This document shows positions 55,807 through 63,873 of a stretch of 64,000 nucleotides of DNA, piece by piece. Within the stretch, counting starts at the first letter, position 1. Each line of letters starts with the position of its first letter. A program made the position numbers and the translations under genes. This stretch comes from Streptomyces massasporeus. GTDB taxonomy: Bacteria > Actinomycetota > Actinomycetes > Streptomycetales > Streptomycetaceae. Below the pieces are notes generated by a model. It ran no database searches, was not told where the DNA came from, and was given only the letters and a program-made list of their open reading frames with translations. The DNA is taken from assembly GCF_014648995.1 (NCBI RefSeq), contig NZ_BMSE01000014.1:1-64000 (forward strand), given 5' to 3'.

Positions 55807-57144
55807 ATGCCCACCGACCTCGCGAACGGGGAATCCCCGCTTTCCTTCTGGCCGCGCGTGCGCGAGTTCGCCGTGCCGCCCTCCATGATCGAGACCGCGA
55901 CCGCGCGCCGCCGTGCCGGTGACTGGGCCGGTGCCTGCGCCGCCGCGAACATCGACGTCGACCTCCAACCCCGCCTGGTGGCACGGCGATACGGCCGGGA
56001 CTTCGCCGCCCGGCTGCGGTCCGACCTCCGCCACCTCGCCCCCGACCTGCTGCGCTGGCACATGCCGAGGATCGCCCCCGACGGGCTGCTGCGGCCGGGC
56101 CTGACCATCGCCCTCGCCCGGTACGGCACCCCGGGCACCGGAGCGACCCACCTCGTGGTGCGGACGCCGCCGGCCTGGGCGGACGCCGGGCAGCGGATCA
56201 GCCTCGCCCTGCGGGACGCGTCCCGCACGCGGGAGACCGGCCGGGGCCATCCGCACCCCCGCCCCAGCCGGCGCTTCCGGTTCGACCTGCACCCCCACCT
56301 GTGGGACGCGCGCCGGGCCGGTGAGCTGCGGGCGCGCTCCGGTGACGGCGGCCCGGACCCGGATCACGGCGGGCTGCTGCCGCCCGGGCACCGGTGTGCC
56401 GTGGACCGGTGGGCGGCCGAGGCGGAGCTCCTGCTGCGGGCCGAGGGGCGGCCGAGCGGCCGGGTCTGCGTACGGCTCGGAGCCCGGCACCGGATGGTCC
56501 TGGACGTGCCCGGCGACGGCCGGGGCGCCGCCCTGTCCTACGCGCCCTCCCGCGGCCCCTCCCTCCCCGTGCTGCCCGACGCGGCGACCTGGGTGCTGCC
56601 CGACCTGGAACTGCTCCGGGCCGGGGCGATCGACGCCGGACGCCTGCATCCGCTGGTCGCCTCGGCGTTGGGGGCCGAGCGGCCCGGGACCGCCGGGACG
56701 CCGGAACGGGCGGACGACCCACGGGTGGTGGAGTGCCGGGGCGCCCGGCACCGGATCGGCCTGGTCGACGGCGTCCTGGCCGCCCTCGACCACGATCCGG
56801 CCGAGGTCCGCCGGGAGGAACTGCTCGCCGCCTTCGGCGGTCCGCCGCTGCCCTGCCTGCGGGCCGTCGACGAGGCACACCGCCGGCCCGACTGCCTCCC
56901 CGGCGTCCGCGAACGCCTCCAGCACGGCGACGTCACCGGTGCGCTCGCCGCCGTGGAGACGTTGCTGGGGCCCGAGGCGGTGCTGCGTGACGGCCCGCTG
57001 CGGGACGCGCTGGAGACGGCGGCGCGGCGCCGCATCGCCCACGGGCTGTACCGGGCGGGCCTGGAAGGCCCCGCTCCCGGCAGCCTGCGCCCCTGGGACC
57101 GCCGCCGCTCCCGCGGCGACGGCCCGCACCCACGCCACATGTGA
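55807..57144 (+). CDS. Unknown protein linked to a MoxR-vWA module
   Basis: 445 residues, no signal peptide or membrane helix and no family I recognise. It is rich in Arg/Ala/Leu with helical segments (ETATARRRAGDWAGACAAAN, RYGRDFAARLRSDLRHLAPD) and a His/Asp-containing centre (RFRFDLHPHLWDARR). Near the end are ALAAVETLLGPEAVLRDGPL and RRRIAHGLYRAGL. It precedes the MoxR-like ATPase gene by about 100 bases in the same direction, and is probably a client or adaptor of the ATPase-vWA pair. AAGGTGAG lies before the ATG at 55807; GTG 55801 is also in frame. Confidence 0.75.
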   Translation: MPTDLANGESPLSFWPRVREFAVPPSMIETATARRRAGDWAGACAAANIDVDLQPRLVARRYGRDFAARLRSDLRHLAPDLLRWHMPRIAPDGLLRPGLTIALARYGTPGTGATHLVVRTPPAWADAGQRISLALRDASRTRETGRGHPHPRPSRRFRFDLHPHLWDARRAGELRARSGDGGPDPDHGGLLPPGHRCAVDRWAAEAELLLRAEGRPSGRVCVRLGARHRMVLDVPGDGRGAALSYAPSRGPSLPVLPDAATWVLPDLELLRAGAIDAGRLHPLVASALGAERPGTAGTPERADDPRVVECRGARHRIGLVDGVLAALDHDPAEVRREELLAAFGGPPLPCLRAVDEAHRRPDCLPGVRERLQHGDVTGALAAVETLLGPEAVLRDGPLRDALETAARRRIAHGLYRAGLEGPAPGSLRPWDRRRSRGDGPHPRHM

Positions 57145-57167
57145 CCCGGCCCGGCCCGACCGGGCCG

Positions 57168-57208
57168 GCTCCCCCCTTCTTCCTTCTTCTCTTCCTTCTT
57201 CGTTCCAC
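57168..57208 (+). other. Polypyrimidine tract in an operon gap
   Basis: A run of about 40 bases containing almost only C and T (CCCCCCTTCTTCCTTCTTCT and on), in the gap between the unknown gene and the MoxR gene. It is striking in an otherwise mixed GC-rich sequence. Possible roles are an RNA-binding site or simple slippage; none is proven. Confidence 0.6.
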
Positions 57209-57243
57209 CGAGACGGCTCACCACCGGCAACAGGTGATCACCC

Positions 57244-58491
57244 ATGCGCACACACATCTCGCCCCTGCCCGACACCGCCACCCAGCTCGACGTGGCCGGC
57301 GACCTGCTGGCCCTGCTGCGGGACACCACCACCGAACCGCGCCCCGACATCCAACTGGAGGCCCTCACCCTGGCCGTGGCCGCCGACCTGCCCGTGCTGC
57401 TGTGGGGCGAGCCCGGCATCGGCAAGACCGCCGCCCTGACCCAGCTCGCCACCGCCCTGGACCTGCCGCTGACCACGGTGATCGCGAGCGTGCACGAGCC
57501 GTCCGACTTCTCCGGGCTGCCCATCGTCGGCGACGACCCCGCCGAGCAGGGCGTGCCGATGGCCCCGCCGGACTGGGCCGTACGCCTGGTGCGGGCCGGG
57601 CGGGGACTGCTGTTCCTCGACGAACTGTCCACCGCGCCGCCCGCCGTGCAGGCAGCCCTGCTCCGGCTCGTGCTGGAGCGGCGGATCGGGGCGCTGCGGC
57701 TGCCGCCGGGCGTGCGGATCGTGGCCGCCGCCAACCCGCGCTCCTCGGCCGCCGACGGCTGGGAGCTCAGCCCGCCCCTCGCCAACCGGTTCGTCCACCT
57801 GCAGTGGACGCACGACACCGACGTCGTCGTGCGCGGCCTCGGCGGGGTCTGGCCCCGGGCGACCCTGCCCCGGCTCGACCCGCGGAAGCTGCCGGAGGCC
57901 GTGGACTACGCCCGCCGTGCCGTGTGCGGGCTGCTCGGCGCCCGTCCCGCGCTCGCGCACCGGCTGCCCAGCGGCGAGGTGCGCCGGGGAGGGCCCTGGC
58001 CGTCCCCGCGCAGCTGGGAGATGACGCTGCACCTGATCGCCTTCGCGACCGCGGCCGGCTCCTCCCGTGACGTTCTCTCCCTGCTGGTGCGGGGCACGGT
58101 CGGGGACGGGCCCGGTCTCGAACTGCTGGCGAGCCTGGACCGGATGGACCTCCCGGACCCCGAGACACTGCTGGCCGACCCGGCCGGTGCGGTGCTGCCC
58201 GAGCGGGGGGACCTGCGGCAGGCCACGCTGGACGGGGTCGTGGTCGCGGTCCGCAACCGTCCCGAGCGGGCCCGCTGGGACGCGGCCTGGGCGCTCCTGG
58301 TCAACGCCCTGGAGACCGGCCCCCCGGACGTGGTGGTCGTCCCCGCGACCACCCTCGCCGCCCTGCGCCGCGACGACTGGAACGTCCCCGCGTCGATCGA
58401 GCGCCTGGCAGGAGTGGTGTCGCTGTCCCGGCGCGCGGACCGGACCACGGCGGCGGTCGCCGCGGCGGCCGCGGCGAAGGCGGGCCGATGA
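57244..58491 (+). CDS. MoxR-like AAA+ ATPase
   Basis: 415 residues. Walker A is GEPGIGKT (residues 55-62), Walker B LLFLDELSTAPPAVQAALLR, with sensor 1 VAAANPRSSAADGWELSPPL and the arginine-bearing PLANRFVHLQW. MoxR ATPases act as chaperones that insert cofactors or remodel vWA-containing partners. The next gene, overlapping by four bases, encodes exactly such a vWA protein with a protease-like domain, which supports a working pair. The ATG at 57244 follows a weak ribosome site (AGGTGATC). Confidence 0.9.
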   Translation: MRTHISPLPDTATQLDVAGDLLALLRDTTTEPRPDIQLEALTLAVAADLPVLLWGEPGIGKTAALTQLATALDLPLTTVIASVHEPSDFSGLPIVGDDPAEQGVPMAPPDWAVRLVRAGRGLLFLDELSTAPPAVQAALLRLVLERRIGALRLPPGVRIVAAANPRSSAADGWELSPPLANRFVHLQWTHDTDVVVRGLGGVWPRATLPRLDPRKLPEAVDYARRAVCGLLGARPALAHRLPSGEVRRGGPWPSPRSWEMTLHLIAFATAAGSSRDVLSLLVRGTVGDGPGLELLASLDRMDLPDPETLLADPAGAVLPERGDLRQATLDGVVVAVRNRPERARWDAAWALLVNALETGPPDVVVVPATTLAALRRDDWNVPASIERLAGVVSLSRRADRTTAAVAAAAAAKAGR

Positions 58492-59906
58492 CGACGAGAG
58501 ACAGCGGCGGCCGCGAGTACCGCGAAGGCAGGCCGGCGAAGACGGACATCGCCGGTGGCCATCGGGACGAGGGCAAGCCGGCGAAGACTCGGGCGCCCGA
58601 AACCGCGCGCGGAGCGGCGTCCGGAGCGGCGCCCGGCACGGCGTCCGGAGCCGCCCCCGAAACCCCGCCCCGCACCGCCCCCAGACCCCTCGACCGGGAC
58701 AAGCTGTTCACCGCCCGGCTGCACGCCGCCCGCGTCCGCCCCTACCTCGCGACGGCCCTCTTCGCCCTGCACGTCGTCGAGTCGCGGCGCGTGCCGACGA
58801 TGGGCGTCGACCGGTACTGGCGCTGCTACGTCTCGCCGGGGTTCGTGGACCGCACGCCCGTCGAGGAACTGGCGGGCGTGTGGGTGCACGAGGTGTCGCA
58901 CCTGCTGCGCGACCACCACGGACGCAGCGACCGGGTCGCGAAGGAGCGGGGCCTGCACGGCCCGGCGGAGCGCCTGAGGATGAACATCGCCGCCGACTTC
59001 GAGATCAACGACGACGTCTACGGCGACGGCCTGGCCCGCCCGGCGGGAGTCGTGGAACCGGGTGATCTCGGCCTGCGCGAGGGCGAGTTGATGGAGGAGT
59101 ACCTGCGGCAGTTCAGCCTGGGCCCGCGTGCGCAGGACCTGGCCTGGCTGGACTGCGGCAGCGGCGCCGACGGCCTGGACCGGGAGTGGGAACTGGGCCC
59201 GGACGGCGCGCACGGCCTCAGCGAGCGGGAGCGGGACGCGGTCCGCTTCCGGGTCGCGCAGGGCATCACGGGCCGCCCCGGGCACGCCCCGCAGGGCTGG
59301 CGGCGCTGGGCCGAGGAGGCCTTCCACCCGCCCCAGCCCTGGCGGGAGCTGCTGGGCGCGGCGGTCCGCTCGGCGGCGTCCGGCCCCGGCGCGGGCGAGG
59401 ACTACACCTACGGCCGGCCGGCCCGGCGCGCCACCGCGCTGCCCGGCACGGTCCTGCCGAGCCTGCGCCGCCGCCCGCCCCGCGTGTCCGTCGTCATCGA
59501 CACCTCCGGATCGGTCAGCGACGCCGAACTGGGCAGCGCGCTCCTGGAGGTCGCCGCGATCGCCCGGGCCGTGGGCGGCCGCCGCGACCTGGTCACCGTC
59601 GTCCCCTGCGACGCCTCGGCCGGGGTCGCCCGCCGCCTGTGCCGCGCCGAGGGCATCCCGCTCACGGGCGGCGGCGGCACGGACCTGCGCGCCGGCTTCA
59701 CCCGAGCCCTGCGCACCCGCCCGGCCCCCGACGTCATCGTCGCCCTCACCGACGGCCAGACCCCCTGGCCGGGCACGAGGCCCCCCTGCCGCACGGTGGT
59801 GGGCCTGTTCCCCCGCCGCTACGAGAACCACGCCTTCGACGAGTCCGAGCCGGAGTACGTCCCGGACTCACCCCCGGAGTGGGCGAGGGTGGTGGACATC
59901 GGCTGA
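58488..59906 (+). CDS. DUF2201-type putative metallopeptidase with vWA domain
   Basis: 472 residues. A disordered head of about 65 residues precedes a helical metallopeptidase-like domain with HEVSHLLRDHHGR (HExxH at 134-138) and RMNIAADFEINDDVY. The C-terminal vWA-like domain has the metal site VVIDTSGSVSD (DTSGS at 338-342), VTVVPCDASAGVARRL and LTGGGGTDLRAGF. This is the DUF2201/VWA-like family that accompanies MoxR ATPases. The start overlaps the ATPase stop (ATGA), showing tight coupling. Whether it cleaves proteins or only binds metal is untested. Confidence 0.88.
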   Translation: MTTRDSGGREYREGRPAKTDIAGGHRDEGKPAKTRAPETARGAASGAAPGTASGAAPETPPRTAPRPLDRDKLFTARLHAARVRPYLATALFALHVVESRRVPTMGVDRYWRCYVSPGFVDRTPVEELAGVWVHEVSHLLRDHHGRSDRVAKERGLHGPAERLRMNIAADFEINDDVYGDGLARPAGVVEPGDLGLREGELMEEYLRQFSLGPRAQDLAWLDCGSGADGLDREWELGPDGAHGLSERERDAVRFRVAQGITGRPGHAPQGWRRWAEEAFHPPQPWRELLGAAVRSAASGPGAGEDYTYGRPARRATALPGTVLPSLRRRPPRVSVVIDTSGSVSDAELGSALLEVAAIARAVGGRRDLVTVVPCDASAGVARRLCRAEGIPLTGGGGTDLRAGFTRALRTRPAPDVIVALTDGQTPWPGTRPPCRTVVGLFPRRYENHAFDESEPEYVPDSPPEWARVVDIG

Positions 59907-59914
59907 ACGGGCCG

Positions 59915-60186
59915 TCAGCTCGGCCTCAGCACGACCGCCTGGCCGCCCGCCGGGGCCATCTCCACGTCGAGGATGTCGTCGCGGGTGACGGTCCGGGTGC
60001 CGACCACGACCGGGGTCTGGTACGGGTTCGCGCCCGGGGTGCCGTCGGCGTAGACGGTCGCCGTGTACGAGCCGCCGCCGAGGAAGGACAGCGGCAGCGA
60101 CAGGGTCCTGGACGACTCGTTCGTCATCGCGCCCAGGTACCAGATGGCGCCGTCCCGCCGGGCGACCGCGACGTACTCGCCGATCG
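59915..60186 (-). pseudogene. C-terminal remnant of a GH97-type glycosidase
   Basis: About 90 residues fitting the end of GH97 alpha-glucosidase/galactosidase proteins: GEYVAVARRDGAIWYLGAMT, SLPLSFLGGGSYTATVYADG and the end MAPAGGQAVVLRPS. Upstream of GEY the frame continues into unrelated sequence and no catalytic domain follows, so the gene has been cut. The stop is intact. The remaining bases up to 60320 show nothing recognisable. Confidence 0.65.
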
Positions 60187-60320
60187 GAGGCCTGCCTGCG
60201 GTGGCTCGCCGCGACCTCCACGCCGGCTGAGTAGCTCAGCTCGCGCGCCCCCGTTCAGGCCCCGCGCCTCGCCTCACCCCGGCTCGCCGAGCGCAACCGG
60301 CCTCTACACCCCTTCGCCCC

Positions 60321-61283
60321 TCACACCCCCCGGAACCCGTCCGTAGCCGCTACCACCGCCCCCGTCGTGGAGACCCCCGACAACCCGTGCCCCTCGTCGC
60401 CGATCAGCACGAGCTCCGCGTCCGGCCACGCCTGGGCCAGCCGCCACGCGATGTCCACGGGCCCGCTGATGTCCATCCGGCCGTGGATCATCACGCCCGG
60501 GATGCCGGCCAGCCTCCCGGCGTCGCGCAGCAGCACCCCGTCGTCCAGGAAGGCGGCGTGCCGCCAGTAGTGCGTGACGAGGCGGGCGAAGCGCATCCGG
60601 AAGAGCGGGTCGTCGTAGCGGGGGTCGGGCCGGTGCCCGGGCTGGGTGGAGACGTGCACGTCCTCCCACCGGCACCACTCCCGCGCGGCCCGTTCCCGTA
60701 CGGCCGGATCGGGGTCGGCGAGCATCCGGGCGTAGGCGTCCACCAGGCTCCCGTCGCGCTCGGACTCCGGTACGGCGTCCCGGAACCGGGCCCACTCCCC
60801 GGGGAAGATCCGCCCCATGTCCCGGGTGACCCACTCCACCTCGCGCCGCGTGGTGTTGGTGACGCTGAACAGGACCAGCTCGGACACGGAACCGGGATGC
60901 TGCTCGGCGTAGGCCAGCGCGAGGGTCACGCCCCAGGAGCCGCCGAGGACCAGCCACTCCTCGATGCCGAGGTGCCGCCGCAACCGCTCGGCGTCGGCGA
61001 TGAGATGGTGCGTGGTGTTGGCGGCGAGCGAGGTCCGCGGATCGGCGGCGTCGGGCGTACTCCGCCCGCACCCGCGCTGGTCGAGGAGCACGATGCGGTA
61101 CGCCGCCGGGTCGAACAGCCGGCGCCAGAACGGCCCCGCCCCCGACCCGGGACCTCCGTGCAGCACGAGGGCGGGCTTGCCCGCGGGATTGCCACAGGTC
61201 TCCCAGTACACGCGGTTTCCGTCGCCGACGTCGAGCATGCCGTGCGCGTACGGCTCGATACCGGCGGGATAGAGCCCGGCCAT
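60321..61283 (-). CDS. pip: Prolyl aminopeptidase
   Basis: 320 residues of the S33 prolyl iminopeptidase family, which removes N-terminal proline from peptides in the cytoplasm. Visible are LVLHGGPGSGAGPFWRRLFD (oxyanion hole), LLDQRGCGRSTP, the nucleophile in VLGGSWGVTLALAYAEQHP (GGSWG), the Asp in MIHGRMDISGPVDIAWRLA and the His in IGDEGHGLSG. Length agrees with the family. Start at ATG 61283. It lies downstream of the ankyrin gene on the same strand with a 43-base gap. Confidence 0.93.
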   Translation of the reverse strand: MAGLYPAGIEPYAHGMLDVGDGNRVYWETCGNPAGKPALVLHGGPGSGAGPFWRRLFDPAAYRIVLLDQRGCGRSTPDAADPRTSLAANTTHHLIADAERLRRHLGIEEWLVLGGSWGVTLALAYAEQHPGSVSELVLFSVTNTTRREVEWVTRDMGRIFPGEWARFRDAVPESERDGSLVDAYARMLADPDPAVRERAAREWCRWEDVHVSTQPGHRPDPRYDDPLFRMRFARLVTHYWRHAAFLDDGVLLRDAGRLAGIPGVMIHGRMDISGPVDIAWRLAQAWPDAELVLIGDEGHGLSGVSTTGAVVAATDGFRGV

Positions 61284-61326
61284 GCGAGAGGTCCTCTCCG
61301 AAGCGGTGACGGGGGCGGGTGCGCGC

Positions 61327-61965
61327 CTACTTGATCGCGGTCCAGCCCGTCGGGGTCACCTTGTAGTGGTCCCCGTCGTCGGCGTCCATCCGCGAACTCG
61401 CGTGCACATGCACGTAGCCCCGCTCCAGGTGGTACCGGAACCCGCCCATCATGCCGACCACCGTGAAGACGATTTTCACGGCGGGGCCCTCGGTGAGGGG
61501 CGCGAGCGGTGGCAGCAGGTGTTCGATCTCCTCGAAGCACCGGCCGGTCGACTCCCGCATCAGGGTGTGGACATGGTGCTCCAGGGCGTCCGGCGGGGAG
61601 GGCAGGGGCCGTACCGTGACCGGTTCGAGGAGGTCCAGCAGGTGGGTGTGCCCCTGCTCCCTCGCGATGTCGACGGGGCGGCGGCCGTCCCGGGTGCGCT
61701 GGGTGCGCCAGGCGCCGTGTGCGATCAGCCGGGACACCACGGCGAAGTCCGCGCCGTGCCAGGCCGCCTGGTGCAGCGGGGAGAAGCCGCTGCGGTTGCC
61801 GGGCCGGGGCAGGTTGACCCACTCCGGCCGTTCTCCCAGCACCTCGAAGAGACGGCTCCAGGCGGCGTCCCGGGCCAGGTCCGAGAACTCGTCCCGCTGG
61901 TCCAGGTACCACTGGTTGAAGCGATCGCGGTCGGTGAGGCCGTCCCACGGCAGCAGCATGATCAC
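61327..61965 (-). CDS. Ankyrin-repeat protein
   Basis: 212 residues. Two ankyrin repeats are visible in the N-terminal half (GFSPLHQAAWHGADFAVVSR and DGRRPVDIAREQGHTHLLDL). The C-terminal part has an alpha/beta domain (CFEEIEHLLPPLAPLTEGPA, VGMMGGFRYHLERGYVHVHA). The N-terminus (LPWDGLTDRDRFNQWYLDQR) is typical of small actinomycete ankyrin proteins. Probably a protein-binding cytoplasmic factor; partner unknown. Two ATGs (61965, 61959) could start it. Confidence 0.83.
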   Translation of the reverse strand: MIMLLPWDGLTDRDRFNQWYLDQRDEFSDLARDAAWSRLFEVLGERPEWVNLPRPGNRSGFSPLHQAAWHGADFAVVSRLIAHGAWRTQRTRDGRRPVDIAREQGHTHLLDLLEPVTVRPLPSPPDALEHHVHTLMRESTGRCFEEIEHLLPPLAPLTEGPAVKIVFTVVGMMGGFRYHLERGYVHVHASSRMDADDGDHYKVTPTGWTAIK

Positions 61966-61974
61966 CCGGTCACG

Positions 61975-62907
61975 CTAAACGACTCCGGCAGAGGCCCGTC
62001 GGGCTGCCCCAGGCTCACGGCTTGGCGCTCTCTGCAGGCCGAACGCCTCTTCGCAGCGCGCCAGAAGCTCCCGCACCGCAGGACTCGGGCCGCCCCTCCA
62101 GACCAGCGCGAGCAGCGCCGGTGTGGCGAGGTCGTCGATGGTGCGGACGACGAGCCGGTCCCGGTGCGCCGCGGCCATCGACTCGCTGAGGACGGCGACG
62201 CCCAGCCCCCGGGCCGCGAGGTCCGCGATGGCGTCCGCGGCGCTGGCCTGCAGCGTGATCCCGGGCCGGAGGTCCTGCGCGGCGCAGGCCCCGTCGAAGA
62301 CGGTCCGCAGACCGGTGCCCGGGGGCATGCACACGATCGGATGGGCGGCGACGTCCCGCAGCGCGATCCGCCGCCGCGCCGCCAGCGGGTGCCCCTCGGG
62401 AACCACTACGACGAGCGGCTCGCTGATGATGGTCAGCGCCTCCAGCCCCTCGGGGGCGGCGGCCGTGCCGACCAGGGCCACATCGACGGTGCCCAGGCGC
62501 ACCGCCTCCACGAGCCGGTCGGAGTTGTCCTCCAGCAGGGAGACCTCCACCCCCGGATGGGCCCGGTGGAACGCGGAGAGGGCGTCGAACAGGGGCGTGA
62601 CGGTGCAGCCGATGACCATCCCGACCACGAGCGTGCCCCGGATCAGCCCGGTCACCTCACCCACCGCCTGTCCGACCGCCCCGGCCGCGGCGAGCGTCGC
62701 CCGGGCGTGGTCGAGCGCCGCCCTGCCCGCCGCGGTGAGGGTCGCGGTGCGCGCCGACCGGTCGAAGAGCTCGGCCCCGAGCTCCCGCTCCAACTGGCGG
62801 ATCTGGGCGCTGACTCCGGACTGGCTGATGTGCACCCGCTCGGCGGCCCGCGTGAAGTTCCGCTCCTCGGCGACCGCGACGAAGTACTCCAGCTGCCTCA
62901 ACTCCAT
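61975..62907 (-). CDS. LysR-type regulator
   Basis: 310 residues. Helix-turn-helix MELRQLEYFVAVAEERNFTR, ERVHISQSGVSAQIRQLERE, then a LysR effector-binding domain (GTLVVGMVIGCTVTPLFDAL, VDVALVGTAAAPEGLEALTI, PGTGLRTVFDGACAAQDLRP). It resembles CynR/CatM-type members with a GMVIGC start to the domain. The gene is divergent from a SnoaL-like protein gene and probably controls it. The direct repeat at 62929-62955 in between is a likely site. Confidence 0.88.
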   Translation of the reverse strand: MELRQLEYFVAVAEERNFTRAAERVHISQSGVSAQIRQLERELGAELFDRSARTATLTAAGRAALDHARATLAAAGAVGQAVGEVTGLIRGTLVVGMVIGCTVTPLFDALSAFHRAHPGVEVSLLEDNSDRLVEAVRLGTVDVALVGTAAAPEGLEALTIISEPLVVVVPEGHPLAARRRIALRDVAAHPIVCMPPGTGLRTVFDGACAAQDLRPGITLQASAADAIADLAARGLGVAVLSESMAAAHRDRLVVRTIDDLATPALLALVWRGGPSPAVRELLARCEEAFGLQRAPSREPGAARRASAGVV

Positions 62908-62928
62908 AACTGTCGATTCTAGCTCCGA

Positions 62929-62955
62929 TCTGATCCATCTGTTGGACTTCTGATC
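62929..62955 (+). promoter_or_regulatory. Direct repeat TCTGATC before the LysR/SnoaL pair
   Basis: TCTGATC occurs at 62929 and 62949, two helical turns apart, in the 105-base divergent region. Possible LysR contact sites. Confidence 0.4.
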
Positions 62956-63012
62956 ACTGCCCGACGAGGCTGGAGGCATCGCACCGAGACATCCCGACGT
63001 CAGGAGGACCCC

Positions 63013-63375
63013 GTGCCGGAGTACGAGAAGGCCATGCGCCCCGAGGACATCACCCGTCTGTTCGTCGAGCGCTCCAACGCCGGTGACGCGGCCGGGGTCG
63101 CCGCGCTCTACGAGGAGGACGCGGTCCTGGCCTACCCGCCCGGCCGTCGCACGGTGGGCCGCGAAGCGATCCGCGCCCTCTGGGAGAAGGTCCTGGCCGA
63201 CCGCCCCCGCTTCGAGCCGGAACACCCTCTGCCGACCCTGGTCCACGGCGACATCGCCCTCACCTCCACCCCGCCGAAGGACGGCACGGGGGCGCGGGCG
63301 CAGGTGGTGCGCAGGCAGGCGGACGGGAGCTGGTTGCGGATACTGGATCAGCCGGAGTTCCTGCCGGCCTCCTGA
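63013..63375 (+). CDS. SnoaL-like (NTF2-fold) protein
   Basis: 120 residues of the SgcJ/EcaC-like NTF2 superfamily: MRPEDITRLFVERSNAGDAA, GVAALYEEDAVLAYPPGRRT, VGREAIRALWEKVLADRPRF and the closing strand WLRILDQPEFLPAS. Such small proteins bind or isomerise hydrophobic substrates in a cone-shaped pocket, or simply bind ligands; the function is unknown. AGGAGG stands 6 bases before the GTG. The divergent LysR gene is the probable regulator. Confidence 0.87.
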   Translation: MPEYEKAMRPEDITRLFVERSNAGDAAGVAALYEEDAVLAYPPGRRTVGREAIRALWEKVLADRPRFEPEHPLPTLVHGDIALTSTPPKDGTGARAQVVRRQADGSWLRILDQPEFLPAS

Positions 63376-63434
63376 CCGGCGTCAGCGGCGGCCCGGAGGC
63401 CGGGACACGGTGAACCAGCCCGGCCTCACCTCCG

Positions 63435-63873
63435 TCAGCAGGTCGGGCAGCAGCCCTCGACCGCCGACCGCAGGGCGTCCGCCGGGGGGACGGCGCACGG
63501 CGCGAGCTGCGCCAGCGCCTCGCGCAGGAACCGGTCCTGTGCCGCCAACGGCACTCCCCGGTACCCCGGCGGGCCCTTGGACGCGTCGACCCCGCGCAGG
63601 GCCGTGACGTACGCCGCCAGGTCCTCGGCGAGCGGCACGGGTTCCTCGAGCGCGCCGGGGCAGGCTCCGGGCGTACCGGCCCAGGCGCCAGAGGTCGAAG
63701 ATCTCCGTCCCGTCGGCGATGAAGTCCACGTCGACCTCGACTCCGTCCGGGCTCGTCAGCCGGCATCCCGCGCCGTGGACCGCGTAGGCGTACCCACCCG
63801 CCTCGCCCGTGCGGCTGATCTCACCCGACCGAGCCAGTACGAGCAGGTCCGCCGGCCGCTCCACTGACGGCAC
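63435..63873 (-). pseudogene. DUF6896-like protein with a one-base frameshift
   Basis: The reading starts at GTG 63873 (MPSVERPADLLVLARSGEIS), continues through YAYAVHGAGCRLTSPDG and ADGTEIFDLWRLGRYARSL, then must shift to a second frame, GALEEPVPLAEDLAAYVTAL, ending VEGCCPTC at 63435. The two pieces join at a run of four G (63657-63660). Removing one G restores a single 145-residue protein resembling DUF6896. Function unknown; the shift could be a mutation or a sequencing error. Confidence 0.65.

Noticed and set aside
60190..60320. Possible small gene between the GH97 remnant and the aminopeptidase
   Set aside because: No start, ribosome site or family-like residues; frames are short.
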